This document shows, piece by piece, positions 1-11,659 of a stretch of DNA of 64,000 nucleotides. The stretch lies in assembly GCF_040054535.1 (NCBI RefSeq), contig NC_090784.1:2165001-2229000 (forward strand), in the 5' to 3' direction. Below the pieces are notes generated by a model. That model searched no databases, had not been told where the DNA came from, and saw nothing but the letters and a program-made list of their open reading frames with translations. Numbering within the stretch: position 1 is the first letter of the stretch; the number at the start of each line of letters is the position of its first letter. Origin of the DNA: Antennarius striatus (Eukaryota > Chordata > Actinopteri > Lophiiformes > Antennariidae). A program made the translations under genes and the position numbers.

Positions 1-465
<465 letters not shown>

Positions 466-499
466 TTTGTCAGCGGAAAAGAAAATAGTTATATATATA

Positions 500-1236
500 C
501 AGTGATACCTCTGTACTCGACCGCCTCTATACTCGACTAAATCGGTGCTCGACCAAAACATTTGAGTAGAAAATATATCGGAGCCCGAACAGATTTTCGG
601 TACTCGACTAGCCGAGTCGACCCGAACGCGCTCCTCGGCCAGCGGGTAAGCGTCAGTTCGACTCAGACCGCCAGCGGAGTAACACGTACGCAAATTACGT
701 ACGCAAAGATGTACGGAAATTATAGCAAAATATGAAAGTGGTGTACGAATGTCCGACCTCGCGTCGCACTACGAAATGGCAAAGTCAACCATTTCCACTA
801 TGTTGAAGCAGAAGCAACTGACAATGGACAGGTTCCTTCTTAAAGAAAAGAGGAAGGCTACTGCCCAGCCAGATTCACCTCCACGGAAGAGAGAAGGGAG
901 AAAACCCCTGAAGGCGCGTTACCTAGCGTCATCATGGAAGGGATTCCCCTTCCATGATGACGCTAGTGCCATCAACCGCTCTCTAAAACGTAAAGTAAAT
1001 TATACAAAATGGTTTATAATGCTTTATCTTTATCATGTACTGCTTGTGCACATTTACGTCTTCATTGTTGTTTAGATACACGTTCTTATAATATTTTAGG
1101 TATTTTTCTAAATGGTAAGAACGGGTTAAAATACTTTCCATTATTTCTTATGGGAAAATTGGTTTCGGTGTTCAAACAAATCGGTGCTCAACCACCACCT
1201 CAGAACGGATTATGGTCGAGTACAGAGGTATCACTG
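500..1236 (+). mobile_element. Tigger/pogo-like nonautonomous DNA transposon
   Basis: The ends form a perfect 22-bp inverted repeat (500-521 and 1215-1236), starting CAGTGATACCTCTGTACTCG. The element is flanked on both sides by TA (498-499, 1237-1238), the target duplication of the Tc1/mariner superfamily. It is 737 bp long, too short for a whole transposase, and holds only an N-terminal helix-turn-helix fragment of a Tigger-type (CENP-B-like) transposase. The short sequence AAATCGGTGCTC recurs near both ends (about 538 and 1177) in direct orientation, which may mark an internal-deletion join. It is mobile only with a transposase supplied from elsewhere. Confidence 0.85.
712..1075 (+). pseudogene. 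Tigger-type transposase N-terminal fragment
   Basis: The frame reads EIIAKYESGVRMSDLASHY followed by a MAKSTISTMLK segment. This is the CENP-B/psq helix-turn-helix that pogo and Tigger transposases use to bind their own ends. After about 60 more residues the frame drifts into non-homologous hydrophobic sequence and stops at 1075. The catalytic DDE region is absent, so this is a remnant inside the short transposon at 500-1236 and not a host gene. Family assignment is from motif recognition. Confidence 0.7.
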
Positions 1237-1415
1237 TACTGTATATATATAAAACTTTTTTCTTTTCCGCTTTTTTCCATCATTTTCTTGGGGTCCATAG
1301 TGAATACTCTAAAAGTTAATATATTTAGGTAAAACTATCAGAACACCTCATGGGTCGAGGGCCAATGACGAGGACGCTGCATAGACACCTAACTATCTAC
1401 ACACATAGACACATA

Positions 1416-1655
1416 CAGTAGAGGTCCCTCCTAGTCAATGGGATGCCAGGATGCTAGGTAATAGCCAATGGCAGAGCAGCTATAAGAATGTTGCGTTCAG
1501 GAACCTGTGGGAGCTGCGAGTATCAGCTCATACTGTATTTTTACCTTTCGTATCCTGAAATTTCTTTCGGAACAAGATATTTTCCTGTTGAGGCGTTTCG
1601 TAACTTGAAAATTTCATATGAAGAGATGTTCGTTAGTAGAGGTACCACTGTATAA
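1416..1655 (+). mobile_element. Decayed Tigger-like relic
   Basis: The left part has ACAGTAGAGGTCCCTCC and the right end GTAGAGGTACCACTGTA, resembling imperfect inverted ends of the Tigger-like family seen at 500-1236. No coding sequence survives. The boundaries are approximate. Confidence 0.4.
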
Positions 1656-1689
1656 TATATTTCCTTTCCTATATATTTGAATAAGCTCA

Positions 1690-2340
1690 CTTGAAAACCT
1701 CACACTGTCACGCTTTAACTCCACCCACCACCTGTCAATCAAACACCCAACCAATCAAGCGCCCAGCCAATCACGGTGCGTCTGCCAGAAGGAATCACGT
1801 GAACAATATGTCGTAAGGCATCGGGCAGCGAGGCTTTTTGTTGCGGTTATGACTTTCATCTACATGACAACGCAGATATCTGGGACCAAAACGCTGGACA
1901 AAGTAAGTTTTTTAAAACGCTGGGTCTGCGTTGTCGTGTGGACACTGTCACCGAAACTTTTTCTATCCAGGGGGCGTCTCAATGCGACGAACACCACTGT
2001 GAAGTTAATGTGTGTGACCCGTGTCAACATGCACACATAGAATGGACGGAGTTAAAACCGGCTATTTTCTGACGTTCAACAGCGCCACGTCGAAGACATG
2101 TTGATACACATGTTTGACAGTTGGATATTTGTTTGTATGAGTGATAAAATTTATACAGTGGACAAAGATGTTGTTTTTATTTTTAATTAAAAACCAATGA
2201 TATGACCCAAGCATAATCATTGGCTAGACCTCAACGTTACAAAAGCACAATCATTGTCCAGACCCCAACCCCAGCCACCCTCCCTCACTGTACGTGTTTA
2301 CTGTAATTACATTTTTGTCTTCTCCAAATCATTTTCCAAA
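1690..2340. other. Unassigned sequence with a CCAAT cluster
   Basis: Between 1735 and 1780 there are closely spaced CCAAT-type motifs (two perfect CCAATCA, one CAATCA) followed by CACGTG (1796-1801). No gene follows in either direction. It may be part of the repeat ending near 2602. Confidence 0.3.
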
Positions 2341-2344
2341 CTGC

Positions 2345-2346
<2 letters not shown>

Positions 2347-2410
<64 letters not shown>
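2347..2410. repeat. (GT)n microsatellite
   Basis: Thirty-two uninterrupted GT units, flanked by TATACTGTATAC. Confidence 0.97.
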
Positions 2411-2413
<3 letters not shown>

Positions 2414-2461
2414 CTGTATACGTGCACAAGCATTTGAAGTTAAAAGTAATTAAAATAATGT

Positions 2462-2602
2462 AGTGATTTAAGCCCCACCCATTTCCGATCAAACCACACC
2501 CACTTCCGGTTTAAGATCCGCCCATTCAGAGTACAGATATGGATACAGATAATCTAGTTGGTTGAACAGATACAGATAATGGTGTACTCGCTGATCCCTA
2601 AT
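2462..2602 (+). mobile_element. Possible hAT-type repeat end
   Basis: Two tandem CCACCCA-TTTCCG-like units are followed by a run of CAGATA repeats and a GTGTACTCGCTGATCCCTA end. This resembles dispersed nonautonomous hAT sequences in fish. It is a recognition from memory only, and the other end was not found. Confidence 0.3.
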
Positions 2603-3017
2603 ATTCATATACTGCATTTATATAACCACTTGGATGAGTACTTATTATATAGACAATTAATGATTTGAGCCAAGTTTGTTAATCTCTAGTTTATAACCAA
2701 TCAAAAGTATACCTAGGGTACAGGAGTTTATCATGGATTATAAATCACATAAGTATCAAATGTCATGATGTGACTCACTTTGAAAGATTTATGATTCATA
2801 TATTCGTGTGAAAAAGCAGTATGTGTGTGTATGTGCCACTAAGTGAATGCAAAGATTTAAATCCTGCTCAAGTCACACCTTAGCGCGAATTTGTTGATCT
2901 CCTCACATAAAATAAATTCAATATGTAGGGAGATCTGGTCTCGTGGTTACTGCCTCCTTCGTCCCACTTGTTTCTAAAATTGGATGCTGTATCCATTCTG
3001 TACAATATGAAGGGGGA

Positions 3018-3146
3018 GTTCCTCTCTCTCTCTCTCTCTCCCTCTGTCTCTCTCTCTCTCTCCCTCTGTCTCTCTCTCTCTCTCTGTCTCTGTGTCTCTC
3101 TGTCTCTCTCTCTCTGTGTGTGTCTCTCTCTCTCTGTCTCTCTCTC

Positions 3147-3216
<70 letters not shown>

Positions 3217-3225
3217 TGTCTGTGT
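3018..3225. repeat. (TC)n microsatellite, interrupted
   Basis: About 200 bp of CT repeats broken by TGTCTC and TGTGTC variants. The 3' half (about 3155-3210) is uninterrupted. Confidence 0.95.
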
Positions 3226-3539
3226 CTCACAGCTCGGCACTTCCAGACCCACAGCATGTAAATCTGTTGATCTGATGCTATACAGAGGCATAACCCAGTC
3301 CATCTGAGCCGTCTGTGGGAAGGATTGAGTCGCAGCTCCGACAAGAGGTGAGTCATTTGTCATCTCTGCCTTCCCACTCATGACAGCTTTTTACTACACC
3401 TCCTCAAAATACACCTTTACATTGCTGCACTAATAGGCAATTGTACAACAGTTGTATTGGACAGCTTTGTACTTCATCATTAGTTTTACCACTGAGATAT
3501 AACCAAATCAACTAAATTGGAGTGTCCTGTTGGGTTTCT

Positions 3540-3615
3540 CTGTCTATTAAAGCGCTTTAAAATGTCTGCTGATATATTAAGTGCTATGCAAATAAAGGTT
3601 GATTGATTGATTAGT
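3540..3615 (+). repeat. Retroelement-type 3' tail fragment
   Basis: The string AAAGCGCTTTAAAATGTCTG, then ATGCAAATAAAGGT and a GATT tandem run, is typical of 3' ends of fish non-LTR or SINE repeats. No upstream body is recognisable. Confidence 0.45.
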
Positions 3616-3754
3616 ATTTAATAGACTCCATTAGAAAGCACATTATTGCTTGTCTGTGGAATAGTTTAGAGGATGATCAGGATGACAGTGCATGGCTGTA
3701 CATATTGCAGTTGCATGATTCTTAAAGGAGGATATATAAACCTATAAATTTTTC

Positions 3755-3767
3755 CTATATATATATA

Positions 3768-3842
<75 letters not shown>

Positions 3843-3853
3843 CACACACACAT
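3755..3853. repeat. (TA)n/(AC)n microsatellite
   Basis: A short TA run (3757-3777) passes into about 38 AC units with one interruption near 3841. Confidence 0.96.
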
Positions 3854-3859
3854 GCATAA

Positions 3860-5470
3860 AGCAGTTTCTTTACAATTTTCAACACATTCTTCTGAGGACT
3901 GTAGAGAGAAGACCATCATAGTAATATGCATTGAATGTATCTGTTATTTCAAAGATTTGCTGCGTAAACTTGTAAATTTGCTGTCTGAGGATCTGTATGA
4001 CTTCTTATTTAAACAGAAATTGAGTGTTTCATGCTACACACTCCCAAAGCGTTGTACAATGCATGTCTGCAGTAGGGTAATGCTAATGCAGTGATCTCTG
4101 TCTGTCACACAAGAGACTGACACAAGAATCTCTTTCCTTTATATATCTTTTCAATATATTATCTAGTTTATGCAATAATAATGTACTGTACTTTCTGCTT
4201 CTCTTTGACATCTTGAAAGGAAAATATATGGAGAAGTACTTCAATTGAAGCTTTTCTAGTCATTTTAACAGAACATATTGGAAAACAACTACACAATATT
4301 GCATGTAATGGACAGAAAGGCATCACTTCTCAATGTGAGCTGGAGCTCTGTATGACTCATCCTTTAATAAGTCTTAATTTTGTGCACTGTTTCGACCAAT
4401 TATCAATGAATCAACCAGGCAGCTTTGTGCCATTATAGGACCACTCGTGTCTGTTTGTGACTGTGATGAAATATCTTAATATCTCAGGTGTTTAATTCTG
4501 TTAATTCCACAAAAAATAGTCTTGATCATGTGGTTTGTTATGTTTCACTTGAACACCAATCTAATTTGAAACATACCACACATACCTAACATACTGTATG
4601 CATAAAATATCTCCATGTCTTAACCTCACCCTGTGCACACACTGTTGAAACAAAAAAAATGTTGACTTATAAACACATGCAAGACATCTTTGAACAAGAT
4701 GTAAATGAGATAATGAGCTGACTTTTGGGCCATGTTGGTGAGCATATCAGCATTTATAAAAGAACATTTATAAAATTTATAAAAGAACTCATTACCATCA
4801 TGTTTTTTGTTGCCTGTGACATTAACAAAGGAGTCACTCATATCATGAGTTCAGCTGCGGACTGAGATCTGTTTGTTGTGCTCATTTATTTCTGGTAAAT
4901 ACCGTGATGGGAGGTCAGACGCAACATCTTGAAGCTGTCTTGGAGACACGTTGAAGCTGCAAACAAGATTTTATAGAGTTCCTGCCAATTAAATTATCCA
5001 GCACCAATCAAAGTAGTTAAAATAAAACTCAGTCTTAAACATGTAAATCAATGAACTCCACCATAAATTCTAATATTGTGGTAAACTGACAAAATTATAT
5101 GTTTTGACCCACAGAGATACAATATATTATGGTGCTTGTCCATTGATTACTGAAATGGTGTTGAGTGGAGAAAAGACACTGCAACTCGGGTGCAGTGGGC
5201 TGGATAGTTGCTGGTCCATATAACCAGTGTGATTGACAGGTCCATCAGAACACAGACTGTAATGACTTGTTCAGTTTGACAGAAGAAAAATAATTGTGTA
5301 TCCATTGGCAATCCAATCCTCACATTCTTGTAATCCTCTGCCCAACATCTCTGGACATTTGAGGAATGACAGTCCATAAGACTTGACAAAAAGCATATGT
5401 AGAGCTGGTAACCTCACACAACTAGGGGACTTAAATGAAGCCTGATGCAGATCCATGATCAGAGGAAGCT
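3860..5470. other. No recognisable gene
   Basis: Both strands carry only short open frames with no domain motifs. No tRNA or snRNA signature was seen. Confidence 0.5.
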
Positions 5471-5476
5471 TTTGTC

Positions 5477-5599
<123 letters not shown>

Positions 5600-5638
5600 G
5601 AAATAGGAGTGACACCAAAATAAATTGGCAAACAACCA

Positions 5639-6543
5639 TCAGCTGATCAAAAGTTTTAGACCACATTCAAAAAACCCAAAACACCACTGTTAAATAGAAA
5701 TAAAATTTCTAAAAATGCACTCAGTGATGCACAGCTGCGCCATTCTTGATGAAATGTCAAAAATGTGTTTTGGCATGCTTGATGCTAGCGTTTCCAGGAG
5801 GCTAGTGGAAATGTTGCTCCAAGCAGTGAAGAAGGCTTCACGGAGGGCATCCACAGCCTGGAGCTGGTGTCCATTTTTGTAAACTTTCCTTGCCATTCAA
5901 CCCCAAATGTTCTCAGTTGGATTTAGATCGGGGGAACACACAGGATGATTCAAAAGAGCGATGCTATTTCAGGACCATCACGGTTAAATTCTTTCTCATC
6001 AGAGGATAAAACTTCCACCTTGCAATACTCCATGTTTGGTGCTCCAATGCAAACTCTTCACGGGCAATTTTGTGCCGTTGAAGGAGACGAGGTCTTTGAA
6101 GACTTTTTTTTTTGTTCTTAAACCTTTCTCCCCGCAAATGTTGTCAAATGGTTATGGGACTGCGGTTGGCACCAGTGACCAGCTTAATTTGGGCCAAGGT
6201 TCATCCCGTGTCTCAACGGACAGCCAATTGGATCCCTCAGATCTGGGCTGATGAAATTTATTTGGGGCTACCTCTTGACTTTTTTTACTTATAACCCTCA
6301 GGATCTTTTAAGAAGTTTAAAATGACTCCTACTTCATCCATTTTCAGCAGAAATGGCACGCTGGAAGAGGACTTGCTGATGCGGCTAAACAGTCCAAACA
6401 CGTTCTAAGAGAGAACGTTTTTTAGCATTTGCCATCAGAAGGTCAAAACAGTGTGAATGCCTGACAGAAAATGATATTTAATCCACATTTTTGTGATGAT
6501 TTGGGCTTTTAAAGGCAGTGGTCTTAAACTTTTGATCCGCTGA
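5639..6543 (-). mobile_element. Tc1-like transposon relic
   Basis: The two ends are inverted copies of each other (5639-5664 and 6518-6543), with about two mismatches over 26 bp and the core GATCAAAAGTTT. The spacing of about 900 bp suits a degraded or deleted Tc1/mariner element. The interior reads best on the minus strand but is full of stops and shifts. A clean TA target duplication is not visible at the chosen ends, so the true termini may lie a few bases away. Confidence 0.65.
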
Positions 6544-6655
6544 TGAAAAACCAATTTCAGTTTAATGGTTATTTGCAATAAAATGCTTACTAAATTTTTT
6601 TTTGTCTCACTCCCATTTCTTCTTTTTGCATTTTGAAGCTCTACTTAGAACCTTG

Positions 6656-7110
6656 TTAAGATCCAACAGTGCAAAATGTGAATTCTTGCAATTTTTCATC
6701 TGGTCTTAAAATTTTGATCAGGTCTGTAGTCCTCCTCTCTAGAACAGTCTCCACAGAGTCCAGGTCCTGGCCGATCACAGAACCAGCCCTCCGGATCAGC
6801 CTGTCTAGGTGCTCTGTGGATGAGTCTGTTAAGACGGTCCATGTCCCGTTTCCTGGCACCACCACCCCAACATACAATGGCATAGGACAGCACACTGGAC
6901 ACAATGAACTGGTAGAATAGTCTAAGCAGTTCAGATCTGATGTTGAAGGAGGCCAGCCTCCTCAAGAAACACATCCTACTCTGACCTTTCTTGTACACAC
7001 AGTCCAGGTTATGATATTTATTGAGAGTAGTTTGAGCGTCGAATATGAGAAGCTCAGAATTGCACCTCTGCTCTTTGCGGATGACATGGTTCTTTTTGGG
7101 ACAGGCAGTT
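6656..7110 (-). pseudogene. Fragment of L2/CR1-type LINE reverse transcriptase
   Basis: Two overlapping minus-strand frames together carry the C-terminal part of a non-LTR reverse transcriptase. One frame has FLRRLASFNIRSELLRLFYQ and the following SSVLSYAIVCWGG segment (about 6830-6960). The other has RLIRRAGSVIG and LERRTTDLI (about 6690-6800). These match the post-palm region of fish L2/CR1/Rex1-like LINEs. The change of frame near 6800-6830 shows at least one indel. The 5' part is missing, as usual for LINE copies truncated at insertion. Confidence 0.7.
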
Positions 7111-7289
7111 TGGTGTGGGATTAGCAGTAACATGGTTATTGTTCTTCATGGTGAAGAGAGCTGAACCATAAGACAAGTCTATTGGTTTACCAAGATCTAT
7201 GCCCTATTTTGGTCCTGATCTCTGTGTAGTGACCAAATGACTCAGTCTTATAGAGGGAAAAGAGCTCTGACAGCTAGAAGGAGCTTTGA

Positions 7290-7490
7290 GTTAATGTCGC
7301 TTGGTCGAGAGGATTAAGTTCATTGGGCAACTACTTACAATGACCCCAGGGTGCCTACCTGTGGAACTTTTCAGGTCACATCCAAATAGGAAGGGGACCC
7401 CAGAACAGACGAATAACTTAATTCAGTTATTACATATCCCATGTCAGGTGTGTCTCAGGGAACACCTTGAAATACTCCCACACCCCAGGT
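7290..7490 (+). mobile_element. Eroded RTE/Rex3-like LINE 3' fragment
   Basis: The stretch GACCCCAGGGTGCCTACC, then AACTTTTCAGGTCACATCC and GGACCCCAGAACAGAC, parallels the Rex3 C-terminal coding region present at 55985-56060 (GATGCCTCTGGGACGCCTCC and following). It is heavily diverged, with no open frame of note. Confidence 0.45.
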
Positions 7491-7619
7491 GTGGGAGACA
7501 CAAACTTCATGACGGAAGCACATTTTCTGCCTTGTGCAAAACTGAATGTGTTCTCTATATTCAATTCAATGTTCCTGTCTTTCTATATACCCTGGCGATT
7601 AACTAATGACTTGTGCTGG

Positions 7620-8590
7620 ACATAACATACCTCATGCCAAAATGTCAGCTGGGATAGGCTCCAACCACCCTGCCCTACCAGTAGTCACAGAAAATCAATG
7701 AATGGAAAAGATGAAAACTGTATGGTGATTCTATACAACTCAGTGTTTTATGTTATTTGATTATTACTATCGAGTCTTAAAGCTCTACATAATTCAGGTG
7801 TGTCTACTTTGAGTGACAACTGTAGCCACATACTGACTGCTATACAGGTCTTGATTCCTCAGCTGTGTTTTCATGTGATGCCATCCTGAAATTTTTTATT
7901 TGAATATCAGAAATGACAGGGTCGGCTAAATGTCCTGATGAAGAGGGACAGATACTGGGGCTGTTGGAGTAGCAAGCTTCATAATAACTTGTAGATAGCT
8001 GTTGTGGGCTCTATAGAACAGAGCCATTGGCAACGCCTTCAGTATTCTGAAAATGAGGAGATGAGAGTGGATTTATCTTGGTCTCTTTGAGAAACTCTCG
8101 AGCAGTCAGTTTGGAGCTGTTAAAATCCACTGTGAAATACTTTAATTCTCTCTAATTTGACTGCAGAAGCGAAGGTAAATATACACTCCCTCAGGGACAG
8201 AGAGAAGAGATGGAGGGAAGGAATGAGGAGGATAACAGAAACAAGAGTCTAGCTGTTACTGTCAGGATAAACGGAGCACAAATATATAACATGTGTTCAG
8301 ACATGCTCAATGTATGATATTCTGGTTGTATAGTTTCATGCAAGGTGGGTACATTAAACTGGCTTCACTCCATTTCACGTGACTTTTGTATCTGTATTAT
8401 ATAATGGTTATTTTCCATTTGATGATAATTTATCAGTCTAATAACAACCAACCCTAGTCTGGTTGTCATGGAAACACAACACTAAATTCATGTGCAGTAA
8501 ATATCAATGCCAACCACATGTCCCACCCATTTTAATTAGCTCCCAAAGGTAGGAACATCTGCACCTCCTCTAAGTAAAAAACAACATTAA
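7620..8590. other. No recognisable gene; one SINE-tail scrap
   Basis: Positions 7648-7665 carry the GTCAGCTGGGATAGGCTCC motif that also ends the SINE-like repeats at 8722 and 46912. The rest has no assignable feature. Confidence 0.5.
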
Positions 8591-8721
8591 GTTGTTTCGA
8601 CAATGCAATGAGACGGAGAGGATTCTCTCTGACAATCAGTCGTCAGGTGACCTTTTACTGCCTGCTCAATTTTTTTGGAGTGTCATGGAAGTTGATACCA
8701 AAAACTTCAGCATCAGGAGGC

Positions 8722-8976
8722 TCTGTTTGAGTTCGCATGCTCTCCCCGTGTCTGCATGGGTTCTCTCCGGGTTCTCCATCTTCCTTCCACCTCCAAAAAC
8801 ATGCACCTGTGTGTGTGTGTGTGTGTCTGTGTGGTTGTATGTCTCTGTGTAGCTCCGCTGTGCACTGGCGTCGCAACCAGAGTTTGCCCCACCTGCACCC
8901 TATGACAGCTGGGATAGGCTCCAGCTCCCAGTGACCCGTGCAAGCAGATGAAGCAGTCAGAAAATGAATGAACAAA
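8722..8976 (+). mobile_element. tRNA-derived SINE-like repeat, 5' truncated
   Basis: It carries the body of the same family as 46912-47200: GTTCTCTCCGGGTTCTCC, CACCTCCAAAAACATGCACC, a short TG run, TAGCTCCGCTGTGCACTGGC and CAGCTGGGATAGGCTCCAGC. It ends in AAATGAATGAA-type tandem units. The tRNA-like head seen in the other copy is missing here. Confidence 0.75.
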
Positions 8977-9223
8977 TGAATGTTTATCATGGTTTTCCTT
9001 TAGAAACATGTACATTAATGAAGTATATGGAGAAATTACTTCTGGCTATGTTGTGGCCTTATTGCATTAAGTTTAAATGAATTTTTTTCAAAATTCTGCT
9101 CACATCTGGGAAAGTGTGCAAACAAACTACGTATAACAACTACCAACACATTGACTAACACTACTACCAGTACAGCTATCAACACAACTACCATCATAAT
9201 TACCATCATAACTACCAACACAA

Positions 9224-10050
9224 CATGTCTGTGTAGGTTCTCAGTCATCCAGGTCATGGTTATCCAAACCTGTTGAGTCGATCCACTGGACGTTAAAGTT
9301 CTTGAAGACGTTTCGTCTCTCATCCAAGAGACTTCTTCAGCTCAGAGTGGCTGATAATGTCCCAGTTTATAAACCCTGTGGGGTGTGGTCAGTGCTTTTC
9401 ACATTCCAACGACCGTCGTTGACACCCGTCTGGCTCCTCAACGATTGTTGGTGGGGGTGTCAAAGGGGGTCGTTGAGATGTGAGTTTCACCTTTGTATGC
9501 TAATGAGGGTCATTAGGATGAGACACATCACCTGGGTCAATCTGCTGAGACAATCTTTCAGGGAGTTTTGAAAGGACATGGTTGTAAATGGCAGAAAGGT
9601 GATGTCGCAGACCACCCCCTCTATTCAGAGATGGCTTCTCCACTTTGACGTGGATGGACTCTTTCACTCCTCTCTCAAACCATTTATCTTCCCTGTCCAA
9701 GATCTGAACATCTGTGTCCTGAAATGAGTGTCCCTCTTCCTTGAGGGGGGGCAGACTGCCGAGTCCTGTCCTGATGTGTTGGGCCATGCGTCTGTGTAGT
9801 GGTTGTTTGGTTTCCCCTATGTAGACGTCTGACCATTCCTCGCTGCATTTAACTGCATACACCAGATTGCTCTTCTGACTGTGGTGTGGGGTCTTCTGGG
9901 TGGACCAGTCTTTGTCGGAGGGTGCTGCGTGGATTAAAGTACACAGGTACCTTGTGTTTGTTGAAGATCGTCCTCAGCTTTTCCGACACTCCAGACACAT
10001 ACGGAATCACTATACCATTACGCTTGTTGTCTTCCGTCCTCACTGGGTTG
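9224..10050 (-). mobile_element. Penelope-like retroelement, 5' truncated
   Basis: Read on the minus strand, the element runs from the end of the RT domain (about 10050) through a GIY-YIG endonuclease to a 3' untranslated end with AGTCTCTTGGATGAGAGACG, then CCTGGATGACTGAGAACC (about 9240-9340). That 3' end is typical of fish Penelope-like elements. The 5' limit coincides with a perfect hairpin at 10031-10084. No RT catalytic core remains, so the copy is dead. Confidence 0.85.
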
Positions 10051-10061
10051 TTCTCCACTGA
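9500..10061 (-). pseudogene. Penelope-type RT end plus GIY-YIG nuclease
   Basis: The first segment (about 10061-9880) reads IPYVSGVSEKLRTIFNKHKV and then a FNPRSTLRQRLVHP stretch, the linker that follows the RT in Penelope-like proteins. The second (9862-9500) has VYAVKCSEEWSDVYIGETKQ followed by PLHRRMAQHIR. This is the GIY-YIG endonuclease fold, with the tyrosines of the VYAV and VYIG motifs and the arginines after them in place. The two segments are in different frames, with a one-base shift around 9862-9890. The nuclease nicks DNA to prime reverse transcription in intact relatives. Here only the C-terminal third survives. Confidence 0.85.
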
Positions 10062-10084
10062 GAAAAACCCAGTGAGGACGGAAG
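10031..10084. repeat. Perfect inverted repeat at Penelope element end
   Basis: Arms of 19 bp (10031-10049 and 10066-10084, CTTCCGTCCTCACTGGGTT and its complement) surround a 16-base loop. The left arm is Penelope coding sequence; the right arm is an inverted copy at the truncation point. Confidence 0.9.
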
Positions 10085-10730
10085 AGAACAGGCGTAAAAA
10101 AGGAAAAAAATGGATTTGCTCTTTGCTGGAATGCTTTGGAATGTGAACATTGCATGCGGACATACAGTTCCCAACCAAGACATTTTTTGTACATTTTGCA
10201 TGCAAATACCAGTAAAACTGAAACATGAAAGTGTATGCAATTTCTAGAATGTCAACAATACCCAGTATTTTGAATTCTGGTGTACTTTGATTAACTGCAT
10301 GTACCTTATGAAGTGAAAACAAGCATTATTGTTTGACATAATAATGTCATTTTGAGTCGAATTCCCAGTGTTTTGGTAAAGTTAGTGTGTGCAGAGAAAG
10401 ATGTGTTCTATTTTGAAATGAAGAGTTAGAATTTATTTAACAAAATGTGTTTTTGAGAAGAAGATTATCCATTTGGTTAATTGTGTTTTGTAGGTGTGAG
10501 TGTGTTAAGAGTTTAGAAAAAGTATTTGAAGTATGGGTAAGCGCTTGTTAGCGACTGAAAAAAAACGGTAATGCAGTGCATGTAGAAATTACACAGTGCC
10601 TCACTTATTCTACTTATTGCTATGTCGTAGCTTTTTTCCATTAAGTTTTAATTAAATTACTTCAAAATTCTACTCAAACCTGGGAAAGTGTGAAAAAAAA
10701 ATTCTGCTGCAGCGAAGGGTCCCATTGAGC
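10085..10730. other. No recognisable gene
   Basis: AT-rich sequence with no domain, splice or RNA-gene signal that I can name. Confidence 0.5.
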
Positions 10731-10734
10731 ACAG

Positions 10735-11445
10735 TGACCTCCATCATCTGTTAATGGAAGATGTTTGGAACTAACAGGGCTCCAGACCACCAGACCTAGA
10801 CATCCTGCCAAACTGAGAGATCAGGGGAGAATGGCCTTACTGACGAAGATGACCTGATGGTCACTTTGACAGAGCTCCAACATTTTACTGTGGAGTTAGG
10901 TGTTCCTTCCAGAAGGGCGGCCATCTCTGCAGCACCTCACCAATCAGACCTGAAGAATGATAACAGATGGAAACCAGTCTTCAGTAAAATACATGACAGC
11001 CCACCTGCAGTTTGCCGAAAGGCTCCTGTAAGACTCAGAACATGAGAAACTGAATTATTTGTACTGATGAAGCAAACATTGACCTCTTTGACCTGAAGGC
11101 CATCAGATCTGGAGAGGACCAGACATTGCCTGTCAACCAGACCAATACCATCTCTGCAGTGGCAGCATCATGTGCTGCCACTAGAAGGAGCTGGAAGTCA
11201 AATCAGAATCAAGGAAAATATGAATGTAGAAGTCAGCCATGATGAAAACGTGCTCCAGAGCACTTCTGACATCAGACTGGGACAAAGGATTTTCTTCCAA
11301 CAGAACAAAGACCTGAACCACACCGATGATCAAACTAACCAATGGTTTCAGACGTCTGTGAATGTCCTTGAGCGGCCCAACTTGAACCAATGAAAATATC
11401 TGGAGAGATATTTTCATTGGTTCAATGCTCTCTAGATGTTTTGCA
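10735..11445 (+). pseudogene. Decayed Tc1-like transposase
   Basis: Stretches such as CTCCAGACCACC, GACAGAGCTCCAACATTTTA, CCTTCCAGAAGGGCGGCCAT, CTCTGCAGCACCTCACCAAT, GTGGCAGCATCATG and AATGTCCTTGAGCGGCCCAA follow, in order, the coding sequence of fish Tc1-like transposases (helix-turn-helix to DDE region). No frame stays open beyond about 60 codons. The sequence is deeply mutated and has lost its terminal repeats. The end of the recognisable part turns into the perfect hairpin at 11382-11425. Confidence 0.75.
11382..11425. repeat. Near-palindromic hairpin
   Basis: Two perfect 20-bp arms (TTGAACCAATGAAAATATCT at 11382-11401 and its complement at 11406-11425) are separated by only GGAG. They sit at the 3' end of the Tc1 relic. 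Confidence 0.95.
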
Positions 11446-11659
11446 AGGAATAATGTGAAAACCTGCCCAAGAACATAATTTATTATTACATAAGGGGGTG
11501 AGCTAATTAATGGAAGATATTGATAATCAATAATGATAATCAAGAGAGGCCGTCTATATGCTGTCAGTGGATTAAGGCATAGACAGGGCTGACAAACCTG
11601 AAGCCTAAACAGATTTAATCGTCTGCTAAACTCAACTTGCATCTTTTACATCCAGCTTC

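Noticed and set aside
2880..3381. Long open frames of RE or SL repeats on both strands
   Set aside because: They arise from the (TC)n tract.
9036..9323. Valine/methionine-rich minus-strand frame
   Set aside because: Composition follows a low-complexity ACTACCA-type stretch; it reads into the Penelope 3' end.
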